A DNA stretch of 38,391 bases from Thalassovita litoralis. GTDB taxonomy: Bacteria > Pseudomonadota > Alphaproteobacteria > Rhodobacterales > Rhodobacteraceae. A program made the position numbers and the translations under genes. The stretch spans positions 1 through 38,391 of the forward strand of contig NZ_FXTO01000033.1 in NCBI RefSeq assembly GCF_900182725.1. Direction: 5' to 3'. A model generated the notes under the pieces. It was not told where the DNA came from. It did not search any database and was given only the letters and a program-made list of their open reading frames with translations. Positions 32,264 through 38,391 of the stretch are shown here, one piece after another. Every line of letters starts with the position of its first letter. Within the stretch, counting starts at the first letter, position 1.

Positions 32264-32998
32264 ATGTTCGAAATCTCAGGTGTTGGAATCGTCGCGGCTT
32301 TTCTGGGTGGCGCTATATCCTTTCTGTCGCCTTGCGTCTTGCCTCTTGCACCTGGCTACGTCTCTTACATCGCGGGACAGCCCGCCGCGAAATCCGGGGC
32401 GGCGCGCAGCATTGCCGAACGGGCGCGCAGCGTGGTCCTGAGTTTGTGGTTCGTGCTCGGGTTTTCGACAGTCTTCGTGGCGCTCGGGGCCGGGGCAAGT
32501 CTTTTGGGCGGGATGCTCTTGCGCTGGAAATACGAACTCGGGCTTGCGGGTGGCTTCTTGATCGTCTTGTTCGGACTTGTCATGATGGGCGCGATCAAGA
32601 TCCCCGCAATGATGCGTGACACGAGGCCCGACGTAAAAGTTGACGGCGGCAGCGCCGTTGGAGCCTACCTTTTGGGTCTTGCCTTTGCCTTTGGCTGGAC
32701 GCCCTGCATAGGCCCTGTGCTTGGGTCGATCCTGGCAGTAAGCGCGACATCTGGAGCGGACGGGATGGCCTTGCTGGCAATCTACTCCGCAGGGCTTGGA
32801 CTGCCGTTTCTAATCATAGCGCTCTTCACCAACGAGATTGCAGGCAGGCTAAAGCGGATCGGTGCGGCTGGTCGATGGCTCTATCGTATATCGGGCGGAC
32901 TGATGGTGCTGATGGGTATCGGCGTGATGACAGGTCAGATCAGCCGCCTTGCCTTCTGGCTGCTCGAAACCTTCCCGGCCCTTGGCACTATCGGATAG
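32264..32998 (+). CDS. ccdA: CcdA-type thiol-disulfide transporter (cytochrome c biogenesis)
   Basis: Encodes 244 aa with six membrane helices. The paired redox cysteines are in SFLSPCVLPLAPGY and FGWTPCIGPVLGS. CcdA moves reducing equivalents from cytoplasmic thioredoxin to periplasmic thiols such as SCO, PCu(A)C or haem-lyase partners. It has its own MerR-type promoter. It would counterbalance the oxidising DsbA/DsbB pair of the long operon. Confidence 0.93.
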   Translation: MFEISGVGIVAAFLGGAISFLSPCVLPLAPGYVSYIAGQPAAKSGAARSIAERARSVVLSLWFVLGFSTVFVALGAGASLLGGMLLRWKYELGLAGGFLIVLFGLVMMGAIKIPAMMRDTRPDVKVDGGSAVGAYLLGLAFAFGWTPCIGPVLGSILAVSATSGADGMALLAIYSAGLGLPFLIIALFTNEIAGRLKRIGAAGRWLYRISGGLMVLMGIGVMTGQISRLAFWLLETFPALGTIG

Positions 32999-33031
32999 AG
33001 CTGTGATCGAAAGTAACATTTGAGAAAAGGC

Positions 33032-33062
33032 TTGTCTCTCTAGTCACTGTAGAGATTAAGAC
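33032..33062 (+). promoter_or_regulatory. MerR-type promoter/operator 6 (transglutaminase-CDF)
   Basis: TTGTCT, then CTCTAG-TCA-CTGTAG, AGAT, then TAAGAC with a 19-bp spacer. It is nearly the same dyad as site 2. Confidence 0.85.
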
Positions 33063-33091
33063 TCCTCGTGAACGATTCGAGGAGAGACCCT

Positions 33092-33862
33092 GTGGCACCC
33101 ACCGATTCCTATTTAACCGCAACAAGACTGCTGGATTTTGACTCGCCCTCAATCTCGAACCTGGTACGAGATCGTGGCTGGCATGACCTTGCCCGTGTCG
33201 ACCGGATTGGCGCGGTTTATGACTTTGTCCGGAACGTGATTGCGTTCGGCTACAACCGCGTCGACGACATTCCCGCCTCTGCGGTGCTGACCGACGGCTA
33301 CGGGCAGTGCAACACGAAAGGGACGCTTCTCATGGCACTGCTGCGCAGCGTAGGCATCCGCTGCCGACTGCACGGCTTCACCATCCACAAGGCCCTGCAG
33401 CGTGGCGTGGTGCCCGAATTGGTCTACCCCCTCGCACCGTCCGAAATTCTGCACTCGTGGGTCGAAGTCGAAACAGAAGAGGGCTGGATCAATCTCGAAG
33501 GCTTCATTCTGGACGCCCCCTTCCTGCAGTCGCTTCAGAAGGAATTCAGCGAAACAGAAAGCCTTTGCGGCTACGGCGCTGGAACGGATTGCCTGAGTGC
33601 GCCACCAGTCAGTTGGAACGGCGGCAGCACTTATATTCAGAAAACCGGTATCGTTCGTGATTTTGGAACCTTTGATGCGCCCGATGACTTTTATTTGAAA
33701 TATAGTCAGAACTTCGGATTTGCGCGTGACTTTCTCTATCGCCACGTCATCCGTCACTGGATGAATGCCCGGGTTCGCCGCATCCGTCGTGGAATGTTGC
33801 CAAAGGTCCCTGGTCTCAGTCGACCGAACCACAGCCATGAGGAGAACAACCGTGCCGCATGA
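33092..33862 (+). CDS. Transglutaminase-like domain protein
   Basis: Encodes 256 aa from the GTG at 33092, chosen because GGAG lies about 8 bases upstream; an earlier GTG at 33068 would sit on the predicted transcription start. The transglutaminase-like core has C73 (GYGQCNTKG), H121 (ILHSWVEVE) and a following acidic/Asn region (WINLEGFILD). No signal peptide is visible, so it is probably cytoplasmic. Such domains are proteases or amidases in many bacteria; the substrate is unknown. It overlaps the CDF exporter fragment and shares its promoter. Confidence 0.85.
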   Translation: MAPTDSYLTATRLLDFDSPSISNLVRDRGWHDLARVDRIGAVYDFVRNVIAFGYNRVDDIPASAVLTDGYGQCNTKGTLLMALLRSVGIRCRLHGFTIHKALQRGVVPELVYPLAPSEILHSWVEVETEEGWINLEGFILDAPFLQSLQKEFSETESLCGYGAGTDCLSAPPVSWNGGSTYIQKTGIVRDFGTFDAPDDFYLKYSQNFGFARDFLYRHVIRHWMNARVRRIRRGMLPKVPGLSRPNHSHEENNRAA

Positions 33863-34274
33863 TCATGGCCATACCCACATTGATCCTGAATCAGGTGATC
33901 GTAGGGTCTCCATCGCAATCTGGGCCAACGGGCTTCTGACCGTCGCGCAGATCGTTGGCGGCATCCTTTCCGGCAGCCTGGCGCTGATCGCAGATGCCCT
34001 ACACAATTTTTCGGACATGGCGTCACTGGTGATCGCGTTCGTTGCGCGCAAAATCGCCAGACGACCCGCCGATGAACGCATGACATTCGGCTATGGTCGG
34101 ATTGAAATCGTCGCGGCACTCATCAACTACACGACCCTGATCCTGATCGGTTTCTACCTGATCTATGAGGGTGGCATGCGGATGATCGACCCGCCCGAGG
34201 TCGCTGGTTGGACGGTGGTGATCCTGGGCGGTGTGGCACTCGTCGTCGACACGTTGACGGCGCTGCTCACCTAG
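33852..34274 (+). pseudogene. CDF-family cation efflux protein, truncated after TM4
   Basis: The frame begins at a GTG (33852) with AGGAG 7 bases upstream; the N-terminus is His-rich (HDHGHTHID). It matches CzcD/ZitB-type exporters through four membrane segments, including the metal-site helix ALIADALHNFSDMASL. It ends at 140 aa in DTLTALLT followed by TAG. Intact family members are about 290-330 aa and have two more membrane helices with the second half of the metal site, plus a cytoplasmic domain. The sequence after the stop is unrelated, so the gene was cut by recombination and is probably non-functional. Confidence 0.88.
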
Positions 34275-34475
34275 GGGGTGTCCCTCAGTCCTGACGTGCG
34301 GATGCAGTGAAAAAGAAAAAGCAAGCTTCTGAATTTGTGCCTTAAAACTCGGTGAAGAATGAGATCTTCGCCGGGATTTTTGACTTGCCCGAAACCCTTG
34401 ACAGAGGCCCGCCCCATTACGGAAGCGGGCTTTTTGTCCTTTGGAACTCAGACCCTGATCCAAAGGAAAATCCCC
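34275..34475. other. Island/backbone junction region
   Basis: No gene is visible. The region starts exactly where the CDF gene is cut (GGGGGTGTCCCTCAG after the stop) and ends at the start codon of the helicase remnant. It contains the terminator at 34407-34435. I looked for a matching terminal inverted repeat elsewhere in the window and saw none. Confidence 0.55.
34407..34435 (+). terminator. Intrinsic terminator upstream of the helicase remnant
   Basis: GCCCGC and GCGGGC form a 6-bp stem with a 12-base loop, followed by five T. It would stop plus-strand transcription coming from the metal island. Confidence 0.75.
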
Positions 34476-35427
34476 ATGTCCAAACCCAGAACGGCCAACC
34501 CGGCTCTCGCAATCTCCGAAGCCGATCTCGCCTCTGATCGACAAGGACGGGGTGCTGCTCGAAGAGCTTCCCCCGATCCAGCGGTTTCTCAACCGGGTGC
34601 TTGCCCTTCCCATCCACATGCAGAACGCGCTCTTTGCCGAGTTCATGCGCCGGATTGCCGATCAGTCTGAGCGGGCGCGCGCGGCGGGCACGCTCGATCT
34701 CGGCGTGGAAACCCTACGTGGCGAAAAGATCGAGCAGGTCTCCACCGAGGATCTCTGGACCTGCCCGAAATCCGGCGCCGTGACGCGGATTATCGGACTT
34801 GAGGTGACGGACCCAGTGTATGTCCTGGTCGCCGAAGAGGCCATATCGCGCAATCCCGACAAGCTGCCGATGGTGAATCGCGCCTCCGGTCGCGCGGCGC
34901 TCATCTCGGCGCGGCCCATGCAGATGTATGACGAGGACATTGTCACGCTGATGCGCAAGGCGGTGCGGCCAAACGGGTCGAGCTATCTCGAAGAGGCACG
35001 GTTTGAGTCCTCGGCTTGGGAAGAGATCGACAGGCCCGAATTTGCGCAGATTTGGGAGGCCGAGGCTGCGTCCCTGCCAAAAACCACCACGACCAAGCTC
35101 TACCTGCTGACCGGGCTGCTGCTGCCGATCTGGAAGGACATTCCGACCACCAATGAGCGGATCTACCGTGTCACGCCAGACGGGGCGACGGCCATGATCG
35201 GGCGGACGCTGAGTGAGGAAGGGGCGGCCTCGCTGCGCGCCCGCTTCCTCGTCTCCAATCCGCAAACGCCACAGGAGATGTTGACCGCCGCCCTCGGCAC
35301 CACCGCACCTGTCGATCTGGGCCGGGGTCTGACCCTGACCCGTCGCCGGGTCGCAGGCGAGATGCGCCTTGAGTTGGGCGGTGCGGATCGGGGCATGATC
35401 GATGGCCTCAATGCCAAAGGGTCATAG
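34476..35427 (+). pseudogene. Strawberry-notch-type helicase/methylase gene, C-terminal remnant with out-of-frame N-terminus
   Basis: From about 34525 to 35427 the frame reads PLIDKDGVLLEELPPIQRFLNR and continues as the C-terminal domain of the very large strawberry-notch-like helicase proteins of alphaproteobacterial plasmids (over 1,400 aa as I recall). About 300 aa remain, from RVLALPIHMQNALFAEF onward. A normal gene start (ATG at 34476, with AAAGGAAAA upstream) lies in a different frame and encodes MSKPRTANPALAISEADLA before running off at 34670. The simplest reading is an internal deletion that joined the start to the end out of frame. Translation from the GTG at 34552 would yield 291 aa, but the motor domains are missing. 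Confidence 0.8.
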
Positions 35428-35440
35428 CAAGCTGGCCCAC

Positions 35441-35959
35441 TTACCGATCGGGCACCGCTTCAAGGGATTTCTCGAACCGCTTGCCTGCCGCTGCAGCTTC
35501 TTTCAAGAGCGCGTCGAAATTGTCAGGTGGGTTGCCATCTTCCAGCATCCCTTTGAACGTCGCATAGGCATCCGTCTTGCTGCCATAGGCGCGCAGGGTC
35601 TTGTCGTCGTTCACCCATGCCACCACGATGACCTTCGCATCGCTGTTGAACCGGTAGAACAGCCGATACTGCTGGAAGAATTTCGCCCGGAACCAGTGCT
35701 TGCGGTGATCGCCGAGTGTGCCGCCTTGCCGGAAGGCGGCGGCACCCGGATCTGCAGGTATGGCCTCGGTGACCAGCTTGAAGATGGCGGCCAGCCGTTT
35801 CGTCGGGTTTTTCTTGTGCCAGGTCTTGGGATCGCGAGCCTTACGCGCCTCTACCTCCTCGACCAGCCCTTCGAGCTGGTCCAGAAAGAGTGGGTGCGCA
35901 TAAATCGACCATCCATTCACGACAAGGGGCGCTTGGGCGGGCACGCTATCGCCGCTCAT
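35441..35959 (-). CDS. yhaV: YhaV-family toxin (RelE-like mRNA endonuclease)
   Basis: Encodes 172 aa. The YhaV pattern is clear: HPLFLDQLEGLVEEVEA, then KNPTKRLAAIFKLV and HWFRAKFFQQYRLFYRF followed by VIVVAWVNDDKTLRAYGSK. Family toxins cut mRNA in a ribosome-dependent way. It follows the PrlF antitoxin with a 4-base ATGA overlap (35956-35959). It converges with the helicase remnant (13 bases between stops). Confidence 0.93.
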   Translation of the reverse strand: MSGDSVPAQAPLVVNGWSIYAHPLFLDQLEGLVEEVEARKARDPKTWHKKNPTKRLAAIFKLVTEAIPADPGAAAFRQGGTLGDHRKHWFRAKFFQQYRLFYRFNSDAKVIVVAWVNDDKTLRAYGSKTDAYATFKGMLEDGNPPDNFDALLKEAAAAGKRFEKSLEAVPDR

Positions 35960-36282
35960 TCATCCTCGAGCGATAGCGGCGCATCGAGATCGACATCAAC
36001 GTCTCCGACCAGTGCTGCAAGACGGTCATGCAAAGCCCCATCGAAAGCCCGAATGCGGTCCGGATGCGCCTTGATATCGGCCTCGACAAAATCGAGAAAG
36101 GCTCCGAGCACGGGATCTTCCTCGTCGCTGCGCACGGGCTCGATATAGACCCTGCCACTCGGCTCGGTGCAGTAACGAATCTGGTCGCCCTTGCCCAGCT
36201 TGAGCTGTTTGCGCACACCCGCCGGCACGGTCGTCTGATACCGATCCGTGAGTTTCGAGACATCTTGTGCGAGGGCTGTCAT
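35956..36282 (-). CDS. prlF: PrlF-family antitoxin (AbrB-like)
   Basis: Encodes 108 aa. The N-terminal swapped-hairpin (AbrB) domain is SKLTDRYQTTVPAGVRKQLKLGKGDQIRY (about 9-37). The acidic C-terminus (VGDVDVDLDAPLSLEDE) should wrap the toxin. It neutralises YhaV and represses the shared promoter, whose palindromic operator lies upstream. Second addiction module on this plasmid. Confidence 0.92.
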   Translation of the reverse strand: MTALAQDVSKLTDRYQTTVPAGVRKQLKLGKGDQIRYCTEPSGRVYIEPVRSDEEDPVLGAFLDFVEADIKAHPDRIRAFDGALHDRLAALVGDVDVDLDAPLSLEDE

Positions 36283-36320
36283 GGCAGTCTCCTGAAGAAA
36301 AGGTTCTTTGCTGCCCGCGA

Positions 36321-36349
36321 TAGGTAATGCATTTGCATTGCCTTGTCAA
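36321..36349 (-). promoter_or_regulatory. prlF-yhaV promoter with palindromic operator
   Basis: On the minus strand, consensus TTGACA (36349-36344) and TACCTA (36326-36321) are 17 bases apart. The spacer contains the palindrome AATGCA-AA-TGCATT (36339-36326), which is well placed for autorepression by PrlF. Confidence 0.75.
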
Positions 36350-36406
36350 GACAAGCCGCAGCATCTGCTGTCGCCGGGCAGGTCGATGAACCGTCCGGCG
36401 CAGGAC

Positions 36407-37060
36407 CTAATTTCGCCCCGCCAGGAACTCCGCCAGCACCGGGCTAGCCGCACCTTTCGCGGAGCTGAGCAGCTCCGAGCCCGCAAGCGAGGCCTTCGAC
36501 AGGCGTACGAGCCCACCAGTTTCCTCGATGCGGTAGCAGCGGCGCTTTTGCCGCCCGCGCCTGTAGTGGGTCGCGGTGACAATCTGGCAGGTACTGCCAT
36601 CGGTGAGCGTCACAGGTGCTGCGAGCTTGATCTTGTCGCCTTCCTCGTAGTCCGGGATCGCAGCCCAGTCCTGGCAGCGCTGGCGCCAGGCATGAGCATA
36701 GCTGTCTGGGTCTTTCAGCTCGGACAGCAGGGCCAATAGGCTCAGTGGCGCGCGGGATTCGACCGGTCCCGCGCTTTCCTCCATGTCCTTGTAGCCCCAG
36801 CAGCCGTCATCATATCGGGTAAGGAATACGGCGGCGAACGTGATGGAGCCATCCGCATCGGTCACATAGGTCGTGTCTTCGACAGCGGTGCCGTCGATAT
36901 TTGTGACCTTTGCCGCCGCGTACCAGGTGGAGCCCACCTTGCAGGCTTTGACCAGTTCCGTCTTGCGCGTGTCGCCATGAGAGGTGCAGAGCCGGGCGAT
37001 TTCCGCTTTCTCATCCGCGTAGGTCTGGACGCGACCGTCGGTATAGAAGAGCCAACCCAT
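36407..37060 (-). CDS. Plasmid-backbone hypothetical protein (DUF6927-like)
   Basis: Encodes 217 aa beginning MGWLFYTDGRVQTYADEKAEI. It contains a Trp/Asp/Gly-rich region (LTRYDDGCWGYKDMEESAGPV) and an Arg-rich stretch near the end (HYRRGRQKRRCYRIEE). I associate it with DUF6927 from memory; the function is unknown. The ATG at 37060 overlaps the stop of the upstream gene by one base (TGATG). Such proteins travel with the ParB/ArdC block on rhodobacterial plasmids. Confidence 0.7.
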   Translation of the reverse strand: MGWLFYTDGRVQTYADEKAEIARLCTSHGDTRKTELVKACKVGSTWYAAAKVTNIDGTAVEDTTYVTDADGSITFAAVFLTRYDDGCWGYKDMEESAGPVESRAPLSLLALLSELKDPDSYAHAWRQRCQDWAAIPDYEEGDKIKLAAPVTLTDGSTCQIVTATHYRRGRQKRRCYRIEETGGLVRLSKASLAGSELLSSAKGAASPVLAEFLAGRN

Positions 37061-37653
37061 CACGCCGCCCTCCGGTCATCGATTTCCATCAGCGCATCGA
37101 GCGGCACGCGGTAGGGCTGCATGGCGTCGAAATCCTCGCAATTGCCGCAGTTCTGCACGATCGCGAAGGTGTCGCAGGCATCCTTCAGGATGACCCGGAA
37201 GGTGCCGCCGAGGCCCGAGGGCACCTCGTAGGTCCCGCCGATGAGATAATCCGAGGCCCGGCGCACGAAGACGCGGATGCTGTGGCCATCGGTGGCGAGC
37301 CGGATCGCCCCCCGCCCCCGGTCGATGAGAACCTGCACGTCATCCAGGATGTCGGTGTAGAACTGGCCGGTCAGATCACGAAACGCCATGCGGCGCTGCG
37401 CCATCCAGTCGGTGTCCCGAAACGGGTTCATGCCATTGGCGAAAGCAAAGGAAGGATCGGCCTGTTCGGTGGTGACGATACGGGTGGTCGTGCCATCGAT
37501 GCCATTTGAGCGCAGATGCACACCATTGCCGACGATGAGGATCAGGGCGGGCCTGTCCACGGGCCCGTTCCAGTTGGGCAGGAAGGTCTTGCAGGCGCGC
37601 GCATGTGCGATTTGCGCCGCAACTGCGGAGGCAGAGAACATGAGAATAGCCAT
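37060..37653 (-). CDS. Plasmid-backbone hypothetical protein (197 aa)
   Basis: I do not recognise a named family. The start MAILMFSASAVAAQIAHARACK at 37653 is chosen because codon bias begins there; the longer open frame upstream runs through a hairpin. Features include a conserved-looking FRDTDWMAQRRMAFRDLTGQFYTDILDD segment and a C-terminal pair of cysteines (NCGNCEDF). It is translationally coupled to the DUF6927-like gene and follows the ParB-like gene by 76 bases. Confidence 0.7.
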   Translation of the reverse strand: MAILMFSASAVAAQIAHARACKTFLPNWNGPVDRPALILIVGNGVHLRSNGIDGTTTRIVTTEQADPSFAFANGMNPFRDTDWMAQRRMAFRDLTGQFYTDILDDVQVLIDRGRGAIRLATDGHSIRVFVRRASDYLIGGTYEVPSGLGGTFRVILKDACDTFAIVQNCGNCEDFDAMQPYRVPLDALMEIDDRRAA

Positions 37654-37684
37654 GGGGATGTCTTTCGGTTGAGTGTGGGAGGGT

Positions 37685-37720
37685 CGACCCGCGCGGGCGG
37701 CATGGTCCACGCGCGGGTCG
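37685..37720. repeat. 11-bp perfect inverted repeat after the ParB-like gene
   Basis: CGACCCGCGCG (37685-37695) and CGCGCGGGTCG (37710-37720) form a strong GC-rich hairpin with a 14-base loop. It sits between the ParB-like stop and the next gene and has no U-run. It may stabilise or separate transcripts, or bind a protein. Confidence 0.6.
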
Positions 37721-37729
37721 CGTGATGGC

Positions 37730-38391
37730 TCAGGCCGCTTGCGCGACCTCGCCGTCAGGCTCCGGGGTTTCTGCGATGGGCTCCGCCTCATCAAAGGCGA
37801 TACCGGCGGTCTGCATCATAGGCGGGCACCAGGCGGCCACGGCAGCGCGCTGCGCGTCCGTGAGCGTCGCGAAGGGCTCGGCGAAGAGCTTGTCGCAGAA
37901 GGCGACGATCTCCTTCTTGCTCGACGAGGCCAGCGTCACCGCCTCCTGGGTCAGACCCAGATCCTCGCCGAGGATCTTCAGGAGCCAGGCTTTCTTGAAG
38001 CGGTTGAAGAGTGCAGCATTCGGCGCCCAGTGGGCGCGGATGTCGGGCATGATCTCGATCTCGAACGCATGCATCAGGTTGTCGCGCTGGCGGTCCCGCG
38101 CGAAGCAGGACTGCGTGGTGCTGGCGGTTGCAAAGGCGACGAGCTTGGCCTTCTCCCCTGCCTCCAGCGCGCGAAACGCCGCGAACTGATCGGCGGGCGC
38201 GCGGGTGTCATCGAGCCAGGAGAGATCAAGCGCATCATGCGCCGCCGCCACCTGCTCAAGCGAGGTCTCGTCGATCTCGTCCATTTTGGCATGGCTGCGG
38301 TATTCCTTGCGAGCATCGATCTTGATCGCCTGCGTGACACTCATGCCGCTGGCCAGAACATCACTCACCAGCTTGAAGAGCGTCAGATCGA
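37730..38391 (-). CDS. Large ParB-like protein, C-terminal part (joins 1-1416)
   Basis: The C-terminal 189 codons of the 660-aa ParB-like protein (38296 to the stop at 37730); bases 38297-38391 duplicate 1-95. This part is alpha-helical and has no motif I can name. It includes ALDLSWLDDTRAPADQFAAFRALE, a helical segment with ARDRQRDNLMHAFEIEI, and a Pro/Glu-rich tail (EAEPIAETPEPDGE). An ATG in this frame at 38368 is internal and not the real start, since the frame is open into the N-terminal part. Confidence 0.88.
   Translation of the reverse strand, partial: DLTLFKLVSDVLASGMSVTQAIKIDARKEYRSHAKMDEIDETSLEQVAAAHDALDLSWLDDTRAPADQFAAFRALEAGEKAKLVAFATASTTQSCFARDRQRDNLMHAFEIEIMPDIRAHWAPNAALFNRFKKAWLLKILGEDLGLTQEAVTLASSSKKEIVAFCDKLFAEPFATLTDAQRAAVAAWCPPMMQTAGIAFDEAEPIAETPEPDGEVAQAA
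38297..38391. repeat. Right copy of 95-bp terminal direct repeat (circular overlap)
   Basis: Identical to 1-95 and in the same ParB reading frame. It should be removed once to give the circular sequence. Confidence 0.95.

Noticed and set aside
34275-34292. GGGGGTGTCCCTCAG at the junction as a Tn3-type terminal inverted repeat
   Set aside because: It only loosely resembles Tn3-family ends, and I found no matching inverted copy elsewhere in the window.
1-38391. CRISPR arrays, tRNA, rRNA, relaxase or oriT
   Set aside because: I saw no spaced repeats, no tRNA-like cloverleaf, and no relaxase or secretion genes. A short oriT without a relaxase could be missed by eye.

Overview
The first 95 bases (1-95) are repeated exactly at the end (38297-38391). 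The window is therefore best read as a complete circular replicon of about 38,296 bp written out with a short overlap. The replicon type is a repABC plasmid. With the ParB/ArdC/DUF3768 backbone genes, high-GC codon use and caa3-type CtaG/PCuAC/SCO genes, it points to an alphaproteobacterium, most likely a Rhodobacterales (roseobacter-type) host. That host assignment is inferred from gene families and was not computed. I see no relaxase, type IV secretion genes, rRNA, tRNA or CRISPR array.

Layout. (1) Backbone block on the minus strand, crossing the contig ends: a small hypothetical gene, ardC, two small genes, a 660-aa ParB-like protein split by the ends, and two further hypothetical genes (3731 -> 1 / 38296 -> 36407). 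(2) A RES/Xre toxin-antitoxin pair (4191-5053). (3) repABC (8691 -> 5228) with two identical 16-bp palindromes after repC (probable parS), a candidate antisense RNA and leader hairpin between repB and repC, and a dyad operator and DnaA box upstream of repA. (4) A serine resolvase and a DUF1612-like DNA-binding protein (9034-11236). (5) A large metal and cell-envelope island (about 11350-34274). (6) A 3' fragment of a strawberry-notch-type helicase gene and a PrlF/YhaV toxin-antitoxin pair (34476-36282).

The island is the interesting part. It encodes a MerR-family regulator of the divalent-metal class (C78, C113, H117, C121). Six promoters share one architecture: a -35 hexamer, CTnnAn-N3-CTnnAn, four bases, then a -10 hexamer, giving a 19-bp spacer. 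They precede (a) an L,D-transpeptidase, (b) a CPC-type heavy-metal P-type ATPase with a second L,D-transpeptidase behind it, (c) a 13-gene minus-strand operon, (d) merR-ynfA itself, (e) ccdA and (f) a transglutaminase-like protein plus a truncated CDF metal exporter. The 13-gene operon encodes SCO, DsbB, DsbA-like, PCu(A)C, SCO, M23 endopeptidase, DUF411, ZIP, LspA, Lnt, a 55-aa membrane protein, a penicillin-acylase-like protein and CtaG. My inference is that one metal sensor drives metal export together with rebuilding of the periplasm: disulfide and copper chaperones, lipoprotein maturation and peptidoglycan cross-linking.

Inside the island is a second, separately regulated unit. A divergent mntR gene faces a four-gene operon encoding an unusually long di-haem peroxidase and a PhnD/PhnC/PhnE-type ABC transporter. 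The genes overlap and probably form a metal-responsive uptake system whose substrate is unknown.

Two genes are visibly broken and mark recombination junctions: the CDF exporter, which ends after four membrane segments at 34274, and the helicase fragment that starts near 34525.
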